Assembly (NCBI GenBank): GCA_024509875.1
Contig: JAMPIV010009924.1
Span: forward strand, 686,959-750,958
Source: Oreohelix idahoensis
Taxonomy: Eukaryota > Mollusca > Gastropoda > Stylommatophora > Oreohelicidae
Direction of reading: 5' to 3'
DNA: 64,000 nucleotides
In this document: one piece after another, positions 44,406-54,250 of the stretch
How the letters are laid out: the number at the start of each line of letters is the position of its first letter
How positions within the stretch are numbered: the first letter of the stretch is position 1
Translations under genes and position numbers: made by a program
The notes under the pieces: model-generated
What the model was told of the DNA's origin: nothing
Seen by the model: the letters and a program-made list of their open reading frames with translations, nothing else
Database searches by the model: none

Positions 44406-46399
44406 GTACATATGCATTTAAAATTTAAACATTATAATGACAATAACAATAATAATAATGATAATAGATACATAGAAAATAAAATAATAATAATTTAAAG
44501 GCAGGCTTCTCTCTGCGGACATGACAAAGGGGAGGATGAAAATTTTTTTAACTTGCACACACACTCTCTCACATGTACTTAAGATAAAAATATTGGGTGA
44601 TGGAGTCCCTCACCTCTAACGCTGTGTGTGTAGGGAAGGAGGAAGGAGGATGAGGATATGTGTTAAAGGGAGTGGGGAAGGTAGGAAAAAAAAACACAGG
44701 TGGTGAAATAACACGTAATTGGCAGTGAGGTTGGGGGTGGGGGAAGGGAGAGGTTACAGTTGACATTCAAAAATCCGGCCATCGATAATCCGGTTCCTTC
44801 AGATTTCCGGCATGTATTTCGGAGCGCATTTTTTAATTTACCGCGTTGGCGCGCCACTGTTTTCTGGAGCCGTTTATGTTTTGATGCAGCTGTTGGGTCT
44901 TGCTTGCACGTGTTAACAGGCATTCCTGCTCATTTTATCATTTATTTGCTGCTGTATAACCCCATTATGGATTCAGCAAATAAAAGAAATGGTGTAAAAC
45001 GTAAACATTTAATTTTCTTTCTTTAAAGGACTGTACAGGTAGTCATTTTCTGTTAAATATATACAGCATACATAACCATAAAAAATCCGGCATTTTCAAC
45101 AATCCGGCACTCCTCAGGTCCGGAGGTTGCCGGATTTTTGAATGTCAACTGTATAGGAAAATGACCTTCGTATAAACTTAAGGCTTGGATTTAAGGTACA
45201 GGTACAGGTAGCTGGGGATAGTGGACAGGTTTTAAAATAAGCGTCACTCGCTGGAGAAACAAATTTAGGAGAAAAGCTGGACGGATGATTTTGTACTCAA
45301 ATACTGATTGAATCCGACATTTCCAAATTATAAATCGAAATTCCGAGAGTAAAAGAATTAATTGAAAATGGATGTCTGGTAGTGTCTTGGGAATTGAATT
45401 AAGCATAATCGCTTTGAAAATGTCTGTTTTTGTTTTCGTATGTGTGTCCAGTATGTCTTGTAAGATTCTCTGTGCTGATATAATTGTACTACATTTATAG
45501 AAAATGTGTTCCTCACTTGCTTGTACATTTGCCTGGCACATCTTGCATCGTGATTTTCGTTTTAATCTGTGTGCTGCTCTTTCTGTGGTTGATGTCATGT
45601 TATATAAAAGTCGATATTTGACTTCTCTGGCTTTTGGTGCGATGCTTTTGTTGTGAAGATCGGTGAAAATCTCAGTGTAATCTGTTATAAAGTAATTGTA
45701 ACCTCTTTTAATTCTTAGGTTTAAAGGTAGTGCTTGTAACTGACTAAGTTTTGTAAATTTTGTTTGTTTTCTGGTTAATTAAAATTTCGTGTCCTCTGAT
45801 GGCTTGTATGCATGTCCTGTAAAAGTGTGGTAGTGTGCCGTAATGGTGTGGGACATTGTTCTTTATTGGCCTCAGTCAAGCAAGTCTAAGCCCTACGTAG
45901 TAATGGGCTAATGTGTGTCGTTCTGGGTCTCTTATTATATTTCCTACATGTCTGATTCGAAGTGCCTTTATTTTTGTCCCTATATCCTGGAGGCCAACTC
46001 CCCCGAATCTTTTCTCTTGCATGAGTGTTTGATGTTTAATGCTAAATAAAGTGTGTCCAAAAACAAAACGCCTAATCTCCTTGTTTATCTCTGTCACCGT
46101 ATGTTGTGGAGGGTCAAAGACTGTAGCAATGTAAATTATTTTTGGAATAATAAAGCATTTCACTAAAGCACTTCTGGAAAAAATGGTTGTATTTTTGTAT
46201 TTGTAGCGGTGAAGTGTGTCTGTGGTATATGCGACTAAGTTCTGCCATGTGACTTTGTGTGTGCGGTTCGGGTGAGATGGGAAGTATATACCGTACAGTT
46301 TCATGTTTATTGTGGACGTTGAATCAAAGGGAAAATCTGCTTTGTTTTTCCATCTGCCTATACCCATAATTGTAGACTTTTGGACGTTTAATTTTGACC
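44375..46399 (-). mobile_element. L1/Tx1-like LINE 3' part (copy B)
   Basis: Poly(A) tail (T25 at 44375-44399 on the plus strand), 3' UTR hosting a pogo-like MITE, then two minus-strand coding blocks: 45191-45598 (CKMCQANVQASEEHIFYKC ... LLLSEFRFIIWKCR) and 45876-46367 (IMGIGRWKNKADFPF ... KLYGIYF ... VKCFIIPKIIYIATVFDPP ... FVFGHT ... RFGGVGLQDI). Together they form the C-terminal third of an ORF2. The frame is lost between 45600 and 45876. The RT core is missing (5' truncation near 46399). Confidence 0.7.
44757..45151 (+). mobile_element. pogo/Tigger-type MITE, 395 bp
   Basis: Perfect inverted ends of about 23 bases (CAGTTGACATTCAAAAATCC at each end, read inward), flanked by TA at 44755-44756 and 45152-45153. 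The subterminal regions repeat ATCCGG/TCCGGC. CAGT...TA-flanked ends with TCCGG repeats suit pogo-like elements. Near 44968 there is an ATG followed by DSANKRNGVKRKHLIFFL and a stop, resembling the basic N-terminus of a CENP-B/pogo transposase. So it looks like an internally deleted autonomous element that kept its first codons. Confidence 0.88.
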
Positions 46400-47075
46400 T
46401 TTTTTTTTTTTTTTTTTTGCACCACGGTATTATTTTTATTTCGTGACAGATACGTTTTTATGTATGGGAGTTACGCCGTCAAAAAAAGTTTCGTGTTCCA
46501 CTATTTTTTTTTTTTTTTAATTCACATTCCGTGGAGATTTACAATGACATATGCATTGAAACATTAACAATAATAGCATGCATATAAGTATAAAAATGAA
46601 AATACAGTGAGCAGCTGTATCCAACAACAACAAAAAAAAACCCTTCCACTCCTTGCACACACTCATTTACACACTCTTTCTTGTACTCTAAATATACATT
46701 GCACATTTTTGTTGTTGTAATCATAGTATTCATTTACTATGTAGATATATTTGTGACGGAATATCTGTCTCTGTCCTTTTGTGTGATCTCTCACACCTCC
46801 ATCCCTACGGCAGTATCATTTTTTTTCTTAATTTTTCTCTCGGTTCGCTTTTATTTGGCATTTCATTTTTCCCCTTTATAGATTTTACTCTTTATGCTGG
46901 AAATAGCATGGGGAAAAGTCTCAGACGGTCAGCGACATATTTTACGTATAATCTGTCTGACCATCTTTTCAAGCGGACGGTTTTTTTTATTGATTTTTTT
47001 TTTTTTTTTAATTAAGCTGATAAGAACAGATTTTTTTTTTTTTTATACAGATTTTTTTTTTTTTTTTTTTTTTTG
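46400..47075. repeat. Stack of poly(A)/poly(T) tracts
   Basis: T-runs of 15 or more occur at 46400-46418, 46504-46518, 46994-47009, 47031-47044 and 47052-47074, with another at 47292-47306. Each could be the poly(A) tail of a separate minus-strand retroinsertion, most of them severely 5'-truncated. The stretch after 46518 resembles the 3' UTR of copy B just after its tail (CATATGCATT...ACATTA-like words). Confidence 0.6.
46754..46965 (-). mobile_element. End fragment of the solo-LTR family
   Basis: Starts TGTGACGGAATATC and contains GTGTGATCTCTCACAC, TACGGCAGTATCAT, TTTTATTTGGCAT and ATTTTACTCTTTATGCTG. These are the reverse complement of the last ~200 bases of the elements at 13758-16597 and 27661-30769. 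It is truncated internally or diverged beyond recognition further in. Confidence 0.6.
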
Positions 47076-47291
47076 TGAAGTTTATTTTGCTTCTCAATTT
47101 CAGTTTACAAATACATGTTACATTTATAGAAAGTACATTTTGAAATTTCATATAGAGAAAAAAAAACCAAAACAAAACTTTCGTACACTCTCATACTTTC
47201 ATTCACACCCTTTAGAAGATATATATCTTAAGAAATGGGAGAGTAAAAGGAATAAGTATTGTAACCTAAAATCATCAGATGAAAGAACAAA

Positions 47292-49016
47292 TTTTTTTTT
47301 TTTTTTCCCTTTTTCTTGAAAAAGGAATCACACATTCCAGAAAATGGCACTAGTAATAATATGAGTATGTCATATGAATTACTTTAACAGGTTGTAAAAG
47401 AGTACATTCTCTGTGGGTAGAATCTGGCATATCAAGAGCACATTCCTGACAGTCATAAAATTAGCATGTCAAATGTACTATTTACAAAATATGAACACAT
47501 CAATCCGACAAAGTACGCTCTTGATGTTAGCAACTTGACAAAGGCTTCACACATAAAAAACATATTGTTCATGTTACATCATGTTTAACATGCTGTTTAA
47601 AAATGTAAGCCAGGAGGATTGAAAGTGAAATCTCAAAGAGGATGGTTAACACCCACAGATACTTCTTTCACTTGACTGCAAAAGTACTTTGTGGTTCTAA
47701 GCGCCATAAACACTCTCATCACTGTAGGCAATGTACAAAAGGAAATCCTCTTCATGGTGTTCCAGGTGTTAAATGAAAAGTTACTTGTGTAGGCTGTCAT
47801 CTTCATCTGCTGGGTTTCTTGTGAGATCGATGATGAGCTTGCTTCGTAAGTCTAATTCGGGTGGGCTTGTCCGCTCTGCTGTTGTAGTGATGTTGCTGCT
47901 GATAATGTAATTCGTCTCAACAGTCTGGGTTGGTGGTGGTGCTGCTTTCCTAGTGGTTGGTGTGGATGTCAGTTCTGGTTTCGGTTCTGTTTCTGTGTCA
48001 TCTGTGTCGGAGCTGTCTGGTGCCGAGTGTCGTCTTTGTCTTTTATTTTTGTTTTTGTGGGAAACTGTCTGGAAGTCATCGGCTGCTGGTGGTGGGTCTC
48101 TTGTCTGTTGTTCGTGGGCCTGCTTGGAAGCTGTTGTCTTTCGTGGTCTTGGCAATGAGGTGGATTCTGCTGTTGTAAGGGTTGGTGCTGCTACTTCTTT
48201 CTGCTGCAGCTGTGGCCACGACGTGGCTTTCGACGCGGTTACCTTCTTTGGGCACTTATTTGGCCAGTGTGTATCTTGCCCACAGTGTGGACATACCATT
48301 CTCCGACCTGGCATGGTGACGAGTACCTTGTGGTGTTGTTTTTCGATCTGCAAGTCGATGTAGTGTGGAACTGGCGCTTCTTGGCAGAAGAGGACTCCCC
48401 ACTTGTCGGGAGCGTTCCGGATTCGGTAGACCTCTGCCTCGGGGTCGCCGGTCACTTTTCTTGCAATGGTCTCCACAGCATGTTGTTTAATGGTTGGAGG
48501 GAGCCAGTTCAGGGTCACTTTCGTCCGCTCCTTCTCCAGGTGCTCGATCATAATGGTGAGTTCTAGGTTTGTCAACACGATCTTCTTGCCGTGCATTCTG
48601 GAATACAGTTTGGAGTGCGCATCTGCCGTCAAGTTTGCGTACCATCTCACAGGGTTTTCGAACCGGTACAGCGCTGCAATGCCATCCATAGGCACTCCCC
48701 CTGGGCCCATCAAGACACTGGTGAGGAAGGACGGGGACGCCTTCGCTGCTGCTTGCGGTCCGTAGACGGAGAGAACTAAGGTTCCCGACCGGTGGAGGTT
48801 TCCCCCTTCAACAGCATCCATTGTGAGGCTGACGGCTGCAGTGATTCTCCCTGGTTCCATGGTTGAACTGGAGACGGTGGACAGGACTAGTGAGCTGAAA
48901 CCACTGCTGGAACAGAAAACCTGGTCGTGGCTGGTTTGTTCTGGTTTTTTTTATTGATGGACGAACAACTGAACTGAACGTAGAAGAAATGAACTGCGTA
49001 AAGAAATACACGTTTT
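47292..49016 (-). mobile_element. ORF1-only LINE-like element with poly(A) tail
   Basis: On the minus strand: a ~150-base 5' UTR, ORF1 (48860-47781), about 470 bases of 3' UTR and a poly(A) tail (T15 at 47292-47306). The 7-mer AACAAAT flanks both sides (47286-47292 and 49017-49023), a possible short target duplication. No RT sequence follows ORF1 before the tail. Its 3' UTR differs from that of copies A and B. Confidence 0.55.
47781..48860 (-). CDS. LINE ORF1-type nucleic-acid-binding protein (L1/Tx1-like)
   Basis: A 359-residue intact ORF with a good ATG context (CAACCATGG). The N-terminal ~190 residues form a globular domain without a recognised name (YRFENPVRWYANLTADAHSK ... KVTLNWLPPTIKQHAVETIA), in the position of an RNA-recognition-like fold of ORF1 proteins. 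A single zinc knuckle follows at about 212-225, CPHCGQDTHWPNKC (C-x2-C-x4-H-x4-C). The C-terminal ~130 residues are low complexity, rich in S, T, P, K and charged residues, with a KNKNKRQRRH basic patch. Such proteins bind LINE RNA in RNPs. There is no stop or frameshift, which is notable beside the wrecked elements around it. A domesticated or host single-exon gene cannot be excluded. Confidence 0.7.
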   Translation of the reverse strand: MEPGRITAAVSLTMDAVEGGNLHRSGTLVLSVYGPQAAAKASPSFLTSVLMGPGGVPMDGIAALYRFENPVRWYANLTADAHSKLYSRMHGKKIVLTNLELTIMIEHLEKERTKVTLNWLPPTIKQHAVETIARKVTGDPEAEVYRIRNAPDKWGVLFCQEAPVPHYIDLQIEKQHHKVLVTMPGRRMVCPHCGQDTHWPNKCPKKVTASKATSWPQLQQKEVAAPTLTTAESTSLPRPRKTTASKQAHEQQTRDPPPAADDFQTVSHKNKNKRQRRHSAPDSSDTDDTETEPKPELTSTPTTRKAAPPPTQTVETNYIISSNITTTAERTSPPELDLRSKLIIDLTRNPADEDDSLHK

Positions 49017-49277
49017 AACAAATACCGACTGTCCATGAAAGCAATCTAGTGTGTAACTTTATTGCTCTAATAAAGCACAAGAACATCCACACACAAAAAC
49101 ACACAATATGGAATCATTATTATAATAATCTGACACTGTTTAATATGGTTTAGTATATCTTTAAAATAAAATGCTGCTTTATTCCGCCTTAAAACATACA
49201 TAACACTTAAATATAATTATTGCTCATATCTTTGTTGTTTCCCTTGCAAGGCAATTACCTCCCTTATATATTATGTT

Positions 49278-52200
49278 CCAAAGGTTGTTATTGCCGGGAG
49301 TTGTAGTGAGGATAAGCTCTCACTGCAGATAAAATACTTCTATGGCACGCGCCTCAAACAGCCTCTGACAACCAAGTCCAGCTCCCGGCCTTCATGTGTG
49401 GCTCAATTTGAGCCCGGCGGAACTGTTTCCACTGACGGGAGAAGGGGCAAAGGCGAGCGACTGGCGCCTTAAAACCAGCAGCTTCGGGCAGATAGGGCTC
49501 GTGATCCTTGGTTGGTAGCTTATCTAAGAGAAGGTACTCTGAATTCAAACCACCGCTGCCTTGCGGGAATATCCATTTATGGAATTGGCTTCGGGAGTAA
49601 ACCCTGAGGATAAATCCGGAGTCGGAGTCCCTAAGGCAGTCTAATGTCGATTCGACATTATTCTGGCAACTCCTGCGACATGGCTGGTACCAAACTGTAT
49701 CGGCTACTGCCGTTCCTTTGGATCTACCGGCTGTGTGGAGAGGGGGAACATGCTGCATGGGCAACAGCTTGATCTCCATATAACTGTGCCCAAGCTCGCG
49801 CCCTGGAGAGGACACTCCAGCTTCACCCTATAGGTGTCGGCAAAACACGGGAAGTAGCAGTTACCGGTTATAAGCATTTTGCCCAATTGGCGTAGGGCAT
49901 GGCGCCAGGGGCTACTTCCGACAGTGGGAGAGGTTCCAGGATCTCACTGGACAGCTACCGCCCGCTTCAAGCTGGGCAGCCCCCAGTCAATAAGGTGTTG
50001 TCCCGCCACTGTCTGCTTTCCCCATTGGGTGCATGGGGATTAGGGTCAAACCCGAACTGTGGACAGAAAATTTTGCACCAAGCAATTATCGAAAAAATAG
50101 AAATAAGCAAACTCTCAGATTGGGATGCTGGAACGTCCGGACTATGTTGACTGGACTATCCGAAAACCTACAGGATGTAAACGATGTAAGGAAGACAGCC
50201 ATAATTAATGATGAGCTTAAACGACTTCAGGTGGATATAGCTGCACTTCAGGAAACGCGCCTGGCGGGCTCTGGAACGGTGAGCGAGAAGGACTACACAT
50301 TTTATTGGCAAGGGAAAGATCTTAATAAAGCTAGAGAACACGGAGTAGGTTTTGCGGTCAAAAAATCGCTAACTAAAATGGTTGAACCAGGCGAGAATGG
50401 ATCAGAATGCCTGTTAACGCTCCGCCTGCAAACTAGCACAGGTCCCATCACCCTTGTCAGTGTGTATGCTCCTACTCTGTATTCTGCCCCAGAAGCTAAA
50501 GATGAGTTCTACGAGAATCTAACAGCAATTATCAAAAGCATACCTAGGCAAGAACAGCTTGTTCTCCTTGGTGACTTTAACGCTAGAGTGGGTGCCGATA
50601 ATGTTTCATGGCCTTCATGTCTGGGCAGGTTTGGTATTGGCAAGATGAATGAAAATGGACAACGGCTCTTAGAGTTGTGCGTCCACCATGACCTCTGCGT
50701 GACCAACACCTACTTTCAGACAAAACCCCAGCATAAGGTGTCATGGAGACACCCACGATCCAAGCACTGGCACCAACTTGACCTGATTCTCGTCAGAAGG
50801 CCACTCCTCAGGTCTGTGCTTTCCACACGCTCGTACCATAGTGTAGACTGTGATACAGATCACTCATTGGTTTGCTGCAAAATCAGAGCACAACCAAGAA
50901 AACTCTATCGTGTCAGACATGAAGGGAAACCACGCATTGATACCAGCAAGATGTCAGACCCTTTCATGATCGCTCAATTCACTGCGACCTTCGAGAAAGT
51001 GCTCAGTAGCCCTCAGCATGGTGATACTATTACAGAAAACTGGGAGCATCTAAGGAACACCATTCAAAGTACTGCACTTGCCACCTTTGGTAAGAAAACA
51101 GCAAAGTCAAATGACTGGTTTGATGCTTCATCAGATGTGATGGCACCTGTCATTGAAGCTAAGCGCAGTGCTATGAATGAATACAAACGTTCACCGAGTG
51201 CCAGAACCCTACAGATCCTGAGGGCTACGAGAAGCAAAGTTCAACAAACTGCTCGACGCTGTGCAAATGACTACTGGCTCCAGCTCAGTGAGAGCATCCA
51301 GATCGCAGCGCAAACAGGCAACATTACACAAATGTATGACGGTATAAAGAAAGCACTTGGCCCCCATAAAAGTAAGACGGCACCGCTAAAAACCATCAGC
51401 GGAGAGAAGCTAACCAATAAGGGTAAGCAGATGGAGAGGTGGGTCGAGCACTACTCTGAGCTTTACGCTAGAGACAATACCGTTACGCCTGCAGCCCTTG
51501 ATGGTGTCAACAGTCTGCCAACTATGGAGGAGCTGGATGCCGAACCAACATTAGAGGAACTCAGCAAGGCCATTGATAGCTTGGCCTCTGGCAAAGCACC
51601 AGGCAGTGATGGGATTCCTCCTGATTTAATCAAATGCTGTAAGAGCACGCTATTACATCCGCTGCATAGGATGCTGTGCCAGTGCTGGGAAGAGACAACT
51701 ATTCCTCAAGACATGCGAGATGCCAAGATTGTAACACTGTATAAAAATAAAGGAGACAGAAGTGATTGCAATAACTACAGAGGCATCTCTCTTCTTAGTA
51801 TTGTTGGTAAGGTTTTTGCCAAAGTCATCTTAATGCGACTACACAAGTTAGCTGAGCGCATATATCCAGAGTCACAGTGTGGATTCCGAGCTGGCAGATC
51901 AACAACAGACATGATCTTCTCTCTCCGCCAGCTTCAGGAAAAATCAAGAGAGCAGAAAAGACCATTATATATCGCCTTTATAGACCTCACAAAAGCATTC
52001 GACCTGGTTAGTAGGGATGGACTCTTTAAAATCCTCCTGAAAATAGACTGCCCTTCTAAAATGCTGGAAATGATAAAGTCATTCCATGACGGCATGAAGG
52101 GAACAGTCCAATATGCTGGAAGCACGTCACAGCCCTTTGATATACGAAGTGGCGTTAAACAAGGCTGTGTTCTGGCTCCGACCCTCTTCGGAATCTTCTT

Positions 52201-53246
52201 TGCCTTACTCTTGAAACATGCAACTAAAGGAATATGCCTTCACACTAGGTCAGATGGCCGTCTGTTTAATCTTTCAAGGCTGAAGGCAAAAACAAAAATC
52301 AGAAGGGTCACTATAAGAGACTTGTTGTTCGCTGATGATGCTGCAGTCGTCACTCAAAGCCAACAGGAGCTTCAGAGCTTGATGAATCGCTTCACTAAAG
52401 CATGCAAGGACTTTGGCCTCACAATAAGTCTAAAGAAAACGAATGTGCTGAGTCAGGATGTGGGTGCTGCACCAGTTATCACTATCGATAACTATGAATT
52501 GGCAGTGGTGCACCACTTCACATACCTAGGGTCTACCATCAATGACAAACTCTCACTGGATACAGAAATCGACAGCCGCATTGGCAAAGCTGCAGCTACC
52601 TTTGCCCGCCTCACATCGCGTGTTTGGGGAAACTCTAAACTCACAATGAAGACCAAAGCTGCGGTATATAATGCCTGCGTCACCAGCACACTCCTATATG
52701 GCAGCGAGACCTGGACGACCTATGCTAAGCAAGAAAGAAGGCTCAATACCTTCCATTTGCGGTGTCTACGCCGCATCCTCGGCATCTCGTGGAAAGATAA
52801 AGTGACAAATGTCGAGGTGTTGTCACGTGCTGGCCTTCAAAGTATGTATACGCTTCTTAGACAGCGCAGACTTCGCTGGCTTGGCCATGTTCGCCGCATG
52901 GATGATGGTCGCATCCCAAAAGATATCTTCTACGGACAATTAGCAGAGGGCAAGAGAACAGTTGGGCGACCACAGCTGAGGTTCAAAGATGTGTGCAAGA
53001 GAGATATGAGGGCACTGGACATGGATCCAGCAACATGGGAGGATAAAGCTGCCGATCGCACTAAGTGGCGATGCTATTTACGGCGCCACCTCAGATTGGG
53101 CGAAGAGAGGCTCACACAAGAAGCAGAGGTGAGGAGAAAACGTCGAAAGGAGCACCAGGAAAATAAGCAGCTGAGGGCTGTCACCTCAGGGGCGCATTCC
53201 CATAGTCAGTTATGACTGAAGGGGCTATTATTATTATTATTATTAT
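49278..53246 (+). mobile_element. Full-length APE-type LINE with (ATT)n tail
   Basis: Flanked by TATATTATGTT at 49267-49277 and 53247-53257 (11 bp; the right copy adjoins the ATT tail, so the exact end is ambiguous). Contains about 755 bases of 5' UTR, a single intact ORF and a very short 3' UTR ending in (ATT)n. Full length, an intact frame and a clean duplication suggest a recent, possibly competent insertion. Confidence 0.85.
50033..53215 (+). CDS. LINE endonuclease/reverse transcriptase, intact 1060 aa
   Basis: Single ORF from ATG at 50033. Residues ~30-270: APE-type endonuclease with LGCWNVRTM (Asn), LQETRLAG (Glu), [18 protein letters not shown] (Asp/Asn) and CDTDHSLVCCK (Asp-His), so all catalytic motifs are present; it nicks target DNA. 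Residues ~520-800: RT with SGKAPGSDGIPPDL, NNYRGISLLSIVGKVF, QCGFRAGRST, FIDLTKAFDLV, GVKQGCVLAPTLFG and active-site LLFADDAAVV, which primes cDNA synthesis on the nicked target. Residues ~830-1060: C-terminal domain with YLGSTIND, LLYGSETW, RLRWLGHVRRMDDG and GRPQLRFKDVCKRDM, ending in a basic R/K/E-rich tail. Unlike the LINE at 41402 it ends without a C2H2 finger. No other ORF is needed by many RTE-like LINEs. No internal stops, so it could be active. Confidence 0.92.
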   Translation: MGIRVKPELWTENFAPSNYRKNRNKQTLRLGCWNVRTMLTGLSENLQDVNDVRKTAIINDELKRLQVDIAALQETRLAGSGTVSEKDYTFYWQGKDLNKAREHGVGFAVKKSLTKMVEPGENGSECLLTLRLQTSTGPITLVSVYAPTLYSAPEAKDEFYENLTAIIKSIPRQEQLVLLGDFNARVGADNVSWPSCLGRFGIGKMNENGQRLLELCVHHDLCVTNTYFQTKPQHKVSWRHPRSKHWHQLDLILVRRPLLRSVLSTRSYHSVDCDTDHSLVCCKIRAQPRKLYRVRHEGKPRIDTSKMSDPFMIAQFTATFEKVLSSPQHGDTITENWEHLRNTIQSTALATFGKKTAKSNDWFDASSDVMAPVIEAKRSAMNEYKRSPSARTLQILRATRSKVQQTARRCANDYWLQLSESIQIAAQTGNITQMYDGIKKALGPHKSKTAPLKTISGEKLTNKGKQMERWVEHYSELYARDNTVTPAALDGVNSLPTMEELDAEPTLEELSKAIDSLASGKAPGSDGIPPDLIKCCKSTLLHPLHRMLCQCWEETTIPQDMRDAKIVTLYKNKGDRSDCNNYRGISLLSIVGKVFAKVILMRLHKLAERIYPESQCGFRAGRSTTDMIFSLRQLQEKSREQKRPLYIAFIDLTKAFDLVSRDGLFKILLKIDCPSKMLEMIKSFHDGMKGTVQYAGSTSQPFDIRSGVKQGCVLAPTLFGIFFALLLKHATKGICLHTRSDGRLFNLSRLKAKTKIRRVTIRDLLFADDAAVVTQSQQELQSLMNRFTKACKDFGLTISLKKTNVLSQDVGAAPVITIDNYELAVVHHFTYLGSTINDKLSLDTEIDSRIGKAAATFARLTSRVWGNSKLTMKTKAAVYNACVTSTLLYGSETWTTYAKQERRLNTFHLRCLRRILGISWKDKVTNVEVLSRAGLQSMYTLLRQRRLRWLGHVRRMDDGRIPKDIFYGQLAEGKRTVGRPQLRFKDVCKRDMRALDMDPATWEDKAADRTKWRCYLRRHLRLGEERLTQEAEVRRKRRKEHQENKQLRAVTSGAHSHSQL

Positions 53247-53257
53247 TATATTATGTT

Positions 53258-53503
53258 ACATGTTTTAATTTTTCAGGGTTCATAAATTCATTCCAGTCTC
53301 TAATAGCATATCTGACCTATCTAAAGATATGTCTAAAATTAGCTCTTTGATGTAATATTAAGTAACATCTGCTGTCATTACAAATAATAAGTTGAACTAA
53401 AATTAAATCTAGAGAATTTAAAGAAATACTAGTTGTCAATGTCCCATCTTACCAGTACTATATATTCAGACAATGTAATATTTTAAGTAAGACTTCACAC
53501 ATT
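53258..53503. other. No recognised gene; AT-rich
   Basis: AT-rich flank of the LINE insertion with no ORF or recognised repeat. Confidence 0.5.
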
Positions 53504-53713
53504 CTTCTCTTCTTCTTCCGTCCTTAGCCACCGACCGTCAAAGCAGTCAGTGGCCATTACGCCTAGTGGCGTCTTAGGGCAACAGCAGATAGGTTTTCTT
53601 TGCCATTGTTTCCCATCACGCCTATTGGCGTCTTTAGGGCAACGGCAAATCAATCCATCTGCTGTTGTTTCCGTAATCGAAGTGACTGGCAAACGGGTGA
53701 TCAGCCCGTTGGT
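53504..53713 (-). mobile_element. SINE copy 3 (full length), LINE-derived tail
   Basis: Minus-strand copy flanked by the exact 12-bp duplication ACTTCACACATT at 53492-53503 and 53714-53725. Read on the minus strand it starts ACCAACGGGCTGATCACCCG, carries the two GTTGCCCTAAGACGCC blocks and ends with the GAAGAAGAAG-type tail. It matches copy 2 closely, differing at scattered positions. Confidence 0.92.
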
Positions 53714-53807
53714 ACTTCACACATTAGAAGAAAGTAATATGAACTTACTGGCTCTGTCAGAGACTTGATTGTAAACTGGTTAGTATAACTCAACACAATA
53801 ATCCAAA

Positions 53808-53931
53808 TCTATATACAATGTTTATCTATATACAAGACAAATCTATATACAATGTTTATCTATATACAAGACAAATCTATATACAATGTTTATCTATACA
53901 CAAGACAAATCTATATACAATGTTTACGATG
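53808..53931. repeat. 34-bp minisatellite, about 3.6 copies
   Basis: Tandem unit of 34 bases built from ATCTATATACAATGTTT plus ATCTATATACAAGACAA, nearly perfect. The unit itself is two related 17-mers. Confidence 0.9.
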
Positions 53932-54129
53932 ACAATATATTTAAGTCTTCACGCCAGTTCAAAACATCAAGTGAAAACCAAAGAGAGAAAAGTGATAATA
54001 TAACATCTAAAATAAGGGAACAGGGTGAGGAATGGTGAATGTGATAATGTTGTTTGCTGGTAAGGTACTATTGTAGCAGAAGGTAACCCAAGAGCTGTAG
54101 AGACATGTATCCCTGAAAATGCAGCAGAC

Positions 54130-54250
54130 CTATCCTATATTGTTGTCATCAGAGACCCCCGTGTACGATGTTGTCATCCCAGACCCCCGTGTACAATGCT
54201 GTCACCAGATACACCCCGTGTATAATGTTGTCATCATCATCATCATCATC
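54130..54250. repeat. ~30-bp imperfect minisatellite and (TCA)n
   Basis: Three imperfect copies of a GTTGTCATCAGAGACCCCCG-type unit, then a (CAT)n tract at about 54229-54250. The latter is the microsatellite tail of the minus-strand LINE that follows. Confidence 0.75.
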
